A stretch of 32,243 nucleotides of DNA from DATAWZ01 sp036266975 (GTDB lineage Bacteria; Actinomycetota; Thermoleophilia; Solirubrobacterales; Solirubrobacteraceae): the NCBI GenBank assembly GCA_036266975.1, contig DATAWZ010000218.1:1-32243 (forward strand), given 5' to 3'. Numbering within the stretch: the first letter of the stretch is position 1; each line of letters begins with the position of its first letter. Under the pieces are notes generated by a model that did not search any database, was not told the origin of the DNA, and was given only the letters and a program-made list of their open reading frames with translations. The position numbers and the translations under genes were made by a program. This document shows, in pieces, positions 15,795-22,137 of the stretch.

Positions 15795-16933
15795 CGCGCG
15801 CCCAGCGTTCGGTAGAGGTCGAGCGTGCGCGCCGCGATGCCGGGCCAGGCGTAGTCGGTCTCGGCGGCGCGCCGTGCGGCGGCGGCCATCGTCGCGCGCG
15901 CTTCGGGGTCGTCGAGCAGGCGCTCGAGCGCGGCGCGCAGCGCGTCGGCGTCGCCGGCCGGGAAGAGGGTTGCCGCGCCGGTGGCGGCGACCTCGGGAAA
16001 GCCGCCGACGTCGCTGAGCACCGACGGCACGCCGGCGCCCAGCGCGGTGAAGAGCACCCCGGACTGGTCGATCTCGCGGTAGGGGAGCACGGTCAGGTAG
16101 GCGCGATCGAGGAACGGCCACAGCTCGCCGTCGGTGAGGAAGCGCTCGATGAAGCGGACGCCGGGAGGCGCGCTCGCCTTCAGCGCCGTGGTGTCCATGC
16201 GCGGCATCCCGACGATCCACAGCTCGGCGCCCTCGATGCCCTGCCAGGCGCGCAGCAGCACGTCGAGGCCCTTGTAGGGGCGCAGCAGGCCCAGGAAGAG
16301 GATGACCGGGCCCTGGAGCGTGGCCAGCTCGCGCGGCAGCCCGCGCCGCTGGCCGCGCTGCCCGGAGTCCAGCTCGACGTGGTCCTCCCACGGTCTCAGG
16401 ACGCCGTGCGGGATCTGGGTGATGCGCGCCGGATCGAGTTTGAGCTCCTCGATCAGCCGGCGCCGGCCGTGCTCGGAGTGCACGACGACGGCGTCGACGC
16501 GCTCGTACAGGGCGCGCTGGGCCCTGAGCTGGCCGGGGCGAGGCTCGCGCGGCAGGACGTCGTGGGCGGTGAGCACGAGCGGCGGGCCGCCGCGCGGCAG
16601 CAGGTGCACGTCGAGGGGCTGGACGGTCAACCACTGCAGGTGCACGACATCGGCGCGCTGCGCCCGGCGACCGTAGGCGACCATCTCGGGGACGTGCTCG
16701 GCGAGCTTGAGCGCGCGCTGCCAGGCCGGGCGCGGAGCGGCGCTCTGGGGGCCGGCGTGTCCGAGGCGGTAGAAGGACTCGCGGCGGTCGTAGTTCTCGG
16801 CGGCGGGGACGGTGCCATAGCTGAAGCGGCTGGTGATCAGCTCGACCTGCGCCCCGGCGCTCGCCAGGGCCTGGCACAGGGCGTGGTCGTAGGGCGGGGT
16901 GTAGGCGGAGGGGTCGACGACGTGGACGCGCAC
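15791..16933 (-). CDS. Glycosyltransferase, GT4-like (GT-B fold)
   Basis: The protein has 380 residues from the GTG at 16933. The N-terminal half starts MRVHVVDPSAYTPPYDHAL; DVVHLQWL and LVLTAHD follow in the acceptor domain. The C-terminal half has IPHGV, VILFLGLLRPYKGLDVLL and the EX7E-type region EIDQSGVLFTALGAGVPSV, then SDVGGFPEV, all typical of GT4 retaining transferases that use NDP-sugars. A TTG at 16948 would add five residues. I prefer 16933 because TATTGT (16950-16945) lies 11 nt before it and overlaps the TTG start. It is divergent from the glycosyltransferase at 16957 with only about 23 bp between starts. Confidence 0.88.
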   Translation of the reverse strand: MRVHVVDPSAYTPPYDHALCQALASAGAQVELITSRFSYGTVPAAENYDRRESFYRLGHAGPQSAAPRPAWQRALKLAEHVPEMVAYGRRAQRADVVHLQWLTVQPLDVHLLPRGGPPLVLTAHDVLPREPRPGQLRAQRALYERVDAVVVHSEHGRRRLIEELKLDPARITQIPHGVLRPWEDHVELDSGQRGQRRGLPRELATLQGPVILFLGLLRPYKGLDVLLRAWQGIEGAELWIVGMPRMDTTALKASAPPGVRFIERFLTDGELWPFLDRAYLTVLPYREIDQSGVLFTALGAGVPSVLSDVGGFPEVAATGAATLFPAGDADALRAALERLLDDPEARATMAAAARRAAETDYAWPGIAARTLDLYRTLGAR

Positions 16934-16943
16934 GGGCGCAGGA

Positions 16944-16950
16944 GACAATA
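16944..16950. promoter_or_regulatory. Overlapping divergent -10 elements
   Basis: The only A/T-rich spot between the divergent glycosyltransferase genes is ACAATA. Read on the plus strand, GACAAT (16944-16949) ends 7 nt before the GTG at 16957; on the minus strand TATTGT (16950-16945) ends 11 nt before the GTG at 16933. Confidence 0.4.
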
Positions 16951-16956
16951 GGAGGC

Positions 16957-17895
16957 GTGGCGCCGACTCCCGAGGTCACCTACTGCGTGGTCAACACCGG
17001 CCAGCGCGAGCTGTTGATGCGCGGGCTGGACGCGATCGCGCGCGAGCGCGAGTCGCTGCCGTTCGAGACCGCCGTGCTCGTGCTCGACAACGCGTCGCTC
17101 GACGGCTCGGCCGAGGCGGCGCGGGCGCACCCGGTCGGCGCCGAGGTGATCGCCCTCGAGCGCCGCACGGCCAAGGCACTCAACGACTCCGAGTTGCTGC
17201 GCCGCACGCGCGGGCGCTTCTCGCTGCTGCTCAACGAGGACTCCGAGCTGCAGCCGGGCGCCACGCTGGCGCTGTGGGGCGCGCTCGATGGCGACGCGCG
17301 CGCCGCCTGCGCCGGCGCGGCGCTGCTGCGACCCGACGGGCGTGGACAGGCCTCGGCGTGGCGCTTTCCTGGCGTCGGCGCGGCGCTGCTGGCTGCGGTC
17401 GGGCTCGCGCGGGTCGCGGTGCAGAGCCGCGGCTCGGCGACCCGCGAGGTCGACTGGTGTCAGTCGGCGGCGATGCTCGTGCGGCGCGAGGCGGCGGCGG
17501 CGATCGACTGGATGGACCCGGCCTTCTTCGTCTACTCCGACGAGGTCGACTTCCAGCGGCGGCTGCGCGACGCGGGGTGGCACATGCTGTGGGTGCCTTC
17601 GGCGCGGGCGATCCACCACGAGCAGCTCTCGACCGGGTCGGTCCCCGAGCGGCGGATCGTCGAGATGGCGCGCAATCGCGACCTGTACATGCACAAGCAC
17701 CACGGCGCGCTCGCCGCGCTCTTCGTGCGGGTGTTGAGCGCATGGGCGTACGGCGCCCGGGCGCTCCTCGCGCTCGCGCTGCCGGGACACGATGCGCGGC
17801 GCTACTGGCGGCACGCGGTGGCCTCGCTGCGGCCCGGGCGCGGCGAGGGGATCCGTGAGGCCGCCGAGCGCTGGAACGCGTCGCGGGGCGTATGA
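16957..17895 (+). CDS. Glycosyltransferase family 2 (rhamnosyltransferase-like)
   Basis: The protein has 312 residues and a single GT-A domain without obvious N-terminal membrane spans. LVLDNASLDGSAEAA (41-55) is the nucleotide-sugar stretch, NEDSE (93-97) stands at the DXD position, and SDEVDFQRRLRDAGW (194-208) is the acceptor and base region characteristic of the rhamnosyl- or galactosyl-transferase branch. A hydrophobic segment near 244-265 may associate with membrane. The GTG at 16957 has an AGGAGG ending one base before it, too close to act normally; a leaderless start from GACAAT is more likely. Its stop overlaps the next start in an ATGA. Confidence 0.85.
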   Translation: MAPTPEVTYCVVNTGQRELLMRGLDAIARERESLPFETAVLVLDNASLDGSAEAARAHPVGAEVIALERRTAKALNDSELLRRTRGRFSLLLNEDSELQPGATLALWGALDGDARAACAGAALLRPDGRGQASAWRFPGVGAALLAAVGLARVAVQSRGSATREVDWCQSAAMLVRREAAAAIDWMDPAFFVYSDEVDFQRRLRDAGWHMLWVPSARAIHHEQLSTGSVPERRIVEMARNRDLYMHKHHGALAALFVRVLSAWAYGARALLALALPGHDARRYWRHAVASLRPGRGEGIREAAERWNASRGV

Positions 17896-18269
17896 TTGTG
17901 TTGATGGTCGGCCGTCGGGGGATCGTGGGGTTCCTCGCCGCCGGCGCGGCGCTGCTGGGGTCCGTCGCGGGCGCCCAGGCGCAGGCGGGGGTGCCCAACC
18001 TGATCCACGACTGCGGGAACGTGGCGGTGCCCTCAGCGGCGCTCGGACATCCGGTCTCGCGGGCGGTCCAGCTCTACCGGCCGAAGGGCGTCAGTACGCC
18101 CAGCTGCAAGACGGCGCTGTCGATCGCCCGGCTGTGGGCGCATACGCCCTCGCGCTCGCCGCGCTATCCGGCCGGGTACCACGACGATTCCTACGACAAG
18201 CGCAAGCCGCTCAGCGAGTGGCTGATCGACGGCCCCCACCACGTGCAGGTGATCATCGTCCTGGTCTGA
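17892..18269 (+). CDS. Small exported protein of unknown function
   Basis: The protein has 125 residues with a signal peptide (about 1-31: MVGRR, a hydrophobic core, then GAQAQAG). The mature part has two cysteines (HDC and SCK) that could pair, several His/Tyr/Pro residues (SPRYPAGYHDDSYDKRKP) and a hydrophobic end HHVQVIIVLV. No family is recognised. The ATG overlaps the stop of the glycosyltransferase (ATGA), so it is translationally coupled and probably works with the polysaccharide at the surface. An ATG at 17904 would start closer to the signal peptide. Its end overlaps the convergent membrane protein by 17 nt. Confidence 0.7.
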   Translation: MIVLMVGRRGIVGFLAAGAALLGSVAGAQAQAGVPNLIHDCGNVAVPSAALGHPVSRAVQLYRPKGVSTPSCKTALSIARLWAHTPSRSPRYPAGYHDDSYDKRKPLSEWLIDGPHHVQVIIVLV

Positions 18270-19185
18270 CGGGCGCGGTCTCGCTGCCCGAGGCGGCGCC
18301 GGCGGCCTGCGTGCGGACGATCGCGTCGAGCTGCGTGCCGAACAGGAACGCCGTGGTCGACATGTACAGGTATCCCATCAGCACGATCACCGAGGCCAGG
18401 CTCCCGAACACCGAGCTGTACGACGCGACGTCGGTCAGATAGACGTAGAAGCCGAGCGACACCACGATCCACGAGCTCACCACGATGCCCGCGCCGAAGC
18501 TCACCCATGGCAACGGCTGCTCGCGGGCCGGGGCGTAGCGGACGAGCAGGCCGACGCTGAGCAGCAGCAGACCCAGCGTCGGGACCCAGCGCACGAGGAA
18601 CGCGAACACCTCCCAGAGCGCACCCGGGTGCTTCATCTCGATGAACGGGGCGAGCAGCACGCACACGGTGGCCCCGATCAGGCAGGCGCCGACCACGATC
18701 GACAGCGTGAACGACACCAGGTAGCGCCTCAGGAACGAGCGCTCGCTCGTCGCGCCGTAGATGCCGGCGAGCGCGCCCATGACGGCGCGCACCGCGCCGG
18801 AGACCTGCCAGAGGGCCAGCGCGCCGCCGAACGTGACCCAGAACACGCGGCGACTGGCGAACACGTTGGTGACCGCGGTGGAGATCACCTGGAACACCGC
18901 GGTGGACACGTGTGAGCGGATCTGCGGCTCGAGGTGGTTCTGCCAGACGCCCTGCAGGTGGACGAGCCCGGCGACGGCGAGCACGAACAGCAGGAAGGGA
19001 ATGATCGCGGTCAGGATCTGAAACGAGATCGCGCTCGAGTAGGTCAGCAGGTCGTTGCGTTTGAACCCCGCCTGCAGCTCCCGCACCAGCTCGCGCGCGC
19101 GTGTCCCGACCCGCCGGTCGTGATCGAATCGCGTCGCGAAGCCCACGGGTGGGTGCGCCGATGCGATCCTGCGCCGCTGCGGCAT
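18253..19185 (-). CDS. YihY/BrkB (virulence factor BrkB) family membrane protein
   Basis: The protein has 310 residues. A charged N-terminus ending LVRELQAGFKRNDLLTYSSA leads into several membrane segments (SFQILTAIIPFLLFVLAVAGL, then FWVTFGGALALWQ, LSIVVGACLIGATVCVLLAP and others). The motif GALWEVFAFLVRWVPT and the C-terminal SYSSVFGSLASVIVLMGYLYMSTTAFLFG match the family formerly called ribonuclease BN; the name is historical and RNase activity is not expected. Transport or envelope roles are proposed for homologues. Start: ATG at 19185, with TACCGT ending 7 nt upstream and no Shine-Dalgarno. It is not obviously part of the polysaccharide pathway. Confidence 0.88.
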   Translation of the reverse strand: MPQRRRIASAHPPVGFATRFDHDRRVGTRARELVRELQAGFKRNDLLTYSSAISFQILTAIIPFLLFVLAVAGLVHLQGVWQNHLEPQIRSHVSTAVFQVISTAVTNVFASRRVFWVTFGGALALWQVSGAVRAVMGALAGIYGATSERSFLRRYLVSFTLSIVVGACLIGATVCVLLAPFIEMKHPGALWEVFAFLVRWVPTLGLLLLSVGLLVRYAPAREQPLPWVSFGAGIVVSSWIVVSLGFYVYLTDVASYSSVFGSLASVIVLMGYLYMSTTAFLFGTQLDAIVRTQAAGAASGSETAPVRPGR

Positions 19186-19192
19186 GCCGACC

Positions 19193-19198
19193 ACGGTA
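19193..19198 (-). promoter_or_regulatory. -10 box of the BrkB-like gene (leaderless)
   Basis: TACCGT on the minus strand ends 7 nt before the ATG at 19185; no Shine-Dalgarno lies between. Confidence 0.45.
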
Positions 19199-19250
19199 CC
19201 GGGGTCCGAGGTGCGGCGAGGAGGGGCGTGCGGGGGCGCCGCCGGCGACG

Positions 19251-19294
19251 GCCGGGGCTTGTGGGGCGGCGCGCCGGGGCTTGCGGGGCGGCGC
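19251..19294. repeat. Tandem 22-bp direct repeat
   Basis: Two adjacent 22-bp copies (19251-19272 and 19273-19294) of GCCGGGGCTTGYGGGGCGGC plus GC differ at one base. The second runs into the first palindromic repeat. They are part of the 500-bp repeat-rich gap between 19186 and 19714, which has no credible gene. Confidence 0.7.
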
Positions 19295-19336
19295 GTCCGG
19301 GAACACATGCGCCCGGCGCACAAAATCCAGGACGCG
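19291..19336. repeat. Palindromic repeat, copy 1 (46 bp)
   Basis: The unit starts GCGCGTCC and ends CACAAAATCCAGGACGCG. The outer arms CGCGTCCGG and CAGGACGCG are inverted with one mismatch. Confidence 0.8.
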
Positions 19337-19410
19337 TCGCGCCGGGGGCCCGGGTCGCCGCGCGCCGCTGCCGCCACGAGCAACCGGGCGCCCCGGCGGG
19401 GTTCCGGGCG

Positions 19411-19454
19411 GCGCATCCTGAAAAGCACACGCCCGCGCGCAAAATCGGGGCGCG
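19411..19454. repeat. Palindromic repeat, copy 2 (44 bp, most diverged)
   Basis: The unit starts GCGCATCCTGAAAA and ends GCAAAATCGGGGCGCG. It is the most diverged copy; its arms CGCATCCTG and CGGGGCGCG are less complementary than in the others. Confidence 0.7.
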
Positions 19455-19549
19455 TCGCGCCGACGATCGCATGCGCCGCCGGCGCCGGGGGGACCCGGGT
19501 AGCCGCGCGCGGCTGCTGCCACGAGCACCCCGGCGCCCGGCCGGGGGCG

Positions 19550-19595
19550 GCGCGTCCTAGAAAACATGCGCCCCGCGCACAAAATCCAGGACGCG
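19550..19595. repeat. Palindromic repeat, copy 3 (46 bp)
   Basis: The unit starts GCGCGTCCTAGAAAACA and ends CACAAAATCCAGGACGCG. The arms are inverted with one mismatch. The sequence before this copy (about 19493-19549) resembles that before copy 2 (about 19348-19410), so a larger unit was duplicated. Confidence 0.8.
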
Positions 19596-19622
19596 GCTCG
19601 CCGCCGATCGCGCGCGCCGCCG

Positions 19623-19667
19623 GCGCGTCCTGAAAACACACGCCCCGCGCACAAAATCCAGGACGCG
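19623..19667. repeat. Palindromic repeat, copy 4 (45 bp, perfect arms)
   Basis: The unit starts GCGCGTCCTGAAAACACA and ends CACAAAATCCAGGACGCG. Its outer arms CGCGTCCTG and CAGGACGCG are exact reverse complements, separated by 26 nt. It ends 47 bp before the ATG at 19715. Confidence 0.8.
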
Positions 19668-19714
19668 CCAGCCCGAAACAGATTCCGTCCCAAGCGCTGA
19701 GGATGCTCCCGTGC

Positions 19715-20599
19715 ATGGCTCGACGCCGGGTGCACAGGGAGATGCGGGAGGTCTGGACGCTCGCTGCCGAGCAGTACGGCCTCGTTGCACGCTTCCAGCT
19801 CGTTGAACTCAAGGTGTACGACGCCACGATCCGTCGGCGCCTCGCGGCTGGTCGCTGGCACGCGACGCCCTACCCGGGGACCTACTGGGTCGGCTGGCCG
19901 GCCGCCGGGCCGCTCCCGCTGGCGCGAGCCGCCACGCTCGCGTGCCATCCCGGCGGCGCGCTGTGCGGCAACTCAGCGCTCGCGCTGTACGAGGTGCTCG
20001 GCTACTGGCCGGGCGTCCCGGAGATCGTCGCCCCCGGCGAGCACAGGCACGACACGCTCCGGGCGCGGCGCTGCCGGACGCTCGGGCCCGCGGACGTCAT
20101 CGTGTACCGCGGCATCCCCGTCGTGCGCGCCTGGCGCGCCGTGCTCGAGGTCGCGCCGACCTACGAGCCGGAGCGGCTGCAACGGATCATCGACGCGCTG
20201 CGCCTGAAGGACCTGCTCGACGCCGAGGAGCTGCTCCGCCGCGCCGCGGGCCGCCCCGGCGCCGCCAAGCTGCGCGAGATCGTCGACCCCCACCGCAACC
20301 CGATGCGATCGGTCTTCGAGCAGCGCTTCCTCGCCTTCTGCCGCCGGTACGGCCTCCCGGTCCCCGAGGTCAACGTCCACGTCGCCGGCTTCGAGGTCGA
20401 CGTCTACTGGCGCGCCGCGCAACTGGTGGTCGAGCTGGACGGCCGCCGCTACCACGAGCACGGGTTCGAGGCCGACCGGATCAGGAGCAACGCCCTCACC
20501 GCGGCCAGCCAACGCCACCTGCGCATCACCTGGCGCACGCTCGTCGAGCAGCCCGACGAGCTCGCCCGCACGCTGCGCCGGCTCCTCGACCTGCCCTGA
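19715..20599 (+). CDS. AbiEi-like N-terminus fused to DUF559 / Vsr-like nuclease domain
   Basis: The protein has 294 residues. Residues about 10-110 look like the winged-helix and following region of AbiEi-type antitoxins (REVWTLAAEQYGLVARFQL, then TIRRRLAAGRWHATPYPGTYWV). The C-terminal domain (about 195-291) is DUF559-like, of the PD-(D/E)xK nuclease fold: Glu202, Asp229 in FEVDVYW, and Glu240/Asp242 in VELDGRRYH supply the expected acidic residues. No AbiEii toxin or other partner is adjacent, so this is not a recognisable toxin-antitoxin pair; such stand-alone proteins are common in actinobacteria. The start is ATG 19715 (TGAGG 12 nt upstream) or ATG 19703. The palindromic repeats lie immediately upstream. 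It is convergent with the flippase, 5 bp away. Confidence 0.8.
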   Translation: MARRRVHREMREVWTLAAEQYGLVARFQLVELKVYDATIRRRLAAGRWHATPYPGTYWVGWPAAGPLPLARAATLACHPGGALCGNSALALYEVLGYWPGVPEIVAPGEHRHDTLRARRCRTLGPADVIVYRGIPVVRAWRAVLEVAPTYEPERLQRIIDALRLKDLLDAEELLRRAAGRPGAAKLREIVDPHRNPMRSVFEQRFLAFCRRYGLPVPEVNVHVAGFEVDVYWRAAQLVVELDGRRYHEHGFEADRIRSNALTAASQRHLRITWRTLVEQPDELARTLRRLLDLP

Positions 20600-20604
20600 A
20601 GGCC

Positions 20605-22119
20605 CTACTCCATCGGCTCCTCGGGGGGTGGCAGCGGCGGCCGGCGCATCTCGCGCGCCCGCTGCAGCCCCGCGACGGCCAGGCGGCGCGCGGTGGCGAT
20701 CTCGTGCTCGTGGGGCACCCGCGTGACCCACAGCCCGATCGGCATGAGGCCGAGCCACAGCACCCGTAGCGCCAGGCCGCCGATCCCGTGGGTGGGCAGG
20801 AGCAGCGAGCCGCTGACCGCCACGCCGCCGAGCACGGCCACGATCCGGGCGAGCCGGCTCCACTCGAACCCCACTCGGAAGATGTCCCGCGTGAGCCAGT
20901 ACATGAAGCCGAGGTTGACCAGGTAGGCCCCGCACAGCGCGATCCCCGCGCCGGCGATGCCGAGGTTCGCCCCCCCGCGCGGCACGAGCGTGACCAGCAG
21001 CACCACGTTGGCCACGAGCCCGGCAAGGGCCGCGGGGAAGTTGCGCGAGGTGCGCCGCGCGCGCCCGGAGATCACCACGAACACGAGCAGCAGCCCATAC
21101 AGCGCCCAGCCGAGCGCGAGCCACGGCAGCGCACGGTAGGCGTGGTAGTACTGCGGCCCGGAGAGCAGCCGCACGATCCAGCGGCTCAGCACCGCCACCG
21201 CGACGACGACCACCCCGGTGGCGACCGCGTAGTAGGTGGTGACGAGCGAGTACAGCCGCGCGGCCTCGTCGTCGTCGGTGATCGAGTAGGCCAGCGGCGG
21301 CCAGGCGTACTGAAAGCCGCGCACGGCGACGAACACGATCGTGGCGAGCTGGACCGCCACCCCGTACAGGCCGGCCGCGCCGTGGCTGACCACGCGGAAC
21401 AGGTAGACGCGGTCGGCGACCTGCAGGCCGTAGACGCTGGCGTCGGCCGGCACGGTGGGCAGACCGAACCGCAGCATCGAGCGCACCGTCGCCCAGCGAA
21501 AGCGCCAGCCGACGCGGTCGCGCAGCGCCCACCACAGCCCGACGACGATCACGCCCGAGGCGCCGAAGTTGCCGAGCAGCAGCCCGCGGGCCTGCAGGTG
21601 GCCGAAGAGCACCAGCGGGACCGTCGCGCCCACCGTGAGCACCACGTTGGCGATCGACGCCTTCATGTAGGTGGCCGCGCGCGCGTCTACGCGCAGCTGC
21701 GCGTAGACCATCTCCAGGTTGGTGAACGACCACAGGCCCAGCACCGCGAGCGAGAACAGCGTCGCGTCGTGGTACCCGAGCACGAGCTTGGACAGCGGCT
21801 GAGCCTCGAGCACGCCGACGACCGACGCGATGCTCGTGATCCAGGCCACCACCCCGGTGGCCGACCGCGACAGACGGCGGCGACGCTCGATGTCGTCGTC
21901 GTCGAAGTAGTAGCGGATGAACGCCTCGCCGACGCCGAGCCGCAGAACGATCGAGACGAGCACGACGAAGACGAGCAGGTTGGCGGCAGCGCCGTAGTCG
22001 GCGGTGGTCACGTGCCGCGTGTAGATGGGCAGCGTGAGGACCGCCAGCCCCTTGGAGAGGATGTCGCCCGCTTGGTAGGCGGCCCCGGTGGTGACGAGCC
22101 GCTTGAGGTAGTCGAGCAC
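20605..22119 (-). CDS. Polysaccharide flippase (Wzx/MOP superfamily)
   Basis: The protein has 504 residues with about 12-14 hydrophobic segments along its length. The N-terminus (AAYQAGDILSKGLAVLTLPIYTRHVTTADYGA) is the characteristic start of polysaccharide biosynthesis proteins of the MOP superfamily. A charged loop DDDDIERRRR occurs near residue 75, and the tail is Pro/Glu-rich. It would move undecaprenyl-linked repeat units across the cytoplasmic membrane. The GTG at 22119 follows the polymerase gene by 18 bp in the same direction, so they are cotranscribed. Teichoic-acid or lipid II flippases are less likely, given the polymerase next door. Confidence 0.88.
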   Translation of the reverse strand: MLDYLKRLVTTGAAYQAGDILSKGLAVLTLPIYTRHVTTADYGAAANLLVFVVLVSIVLRLGVGEAFIRYYFDDDDIERRRRLSRSATGVVAWITSIASVVGVLEAQPLSKLVLGYHDATLFSLAVLGLWSFTNLEMVYAQLRVDARAATYMKASIANVVLTVGATVPLVLFGHLQARGLLLGNFGASGVIVVGLWWALRDRVGWRFRWATVRSMLRFGLPTVPADASVYGLQVADRVYLFRVVSHGAAGLYGVAVQLATIVFVAVRGFQYAWPPLAYSITDDDEAARLYSLVTTYYAVATGVVVVAVAVLSRWIVRLLSGPQYYHAYRALPWLALGWALYGLLLVFVVISGRARRTSRNFPAALAGLVANVVLLVTLVPRGGANLGIAGAGIALCGAYLVNLGFMYWLTRDIFRVGFEWSRLARIVAVLGGVAVSGSLLLPTHGIGGLALRVLWLGLMPIGLWVTRVPHEHEIATARRLAVAGLQRAREMRRPPLPPPEEPME

Positions 22120-22137
22120 GCGCGAGCGGCGCTGGCG

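Noticed and set aside
18253..19185. Ribonuclease BN
   Set aside because: The YihY/BrkB family was once given that name in error; the sequence is an integral membrane protein without metallo-beta-lactamase motifs.
19291..19667. CRISPR array
   Set aside because: Repeats differ in sequence and length, spacing is uneven (27 to 95 bp), intervening sequences resemble each other, and no cas gene is nearby.
19191..19827. Long minus-strand open frames with a recurring DFVRGA/ILCAGR-type peptide
   Set aside because: The recurring peptide is just the palindromic DNA repeat read through. The frames run over the repeat array and the 5' part of the AbiEi/DUF559 gene, with no coding signature.
19715..20599. 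Complete AbiE type IV toxin-antitoxin system
   Set aside because: No AbiEii-like nucleotidyltransferase toxin is next to it, and the C-terminal half is a nuclease-like DUF559 domain instead.
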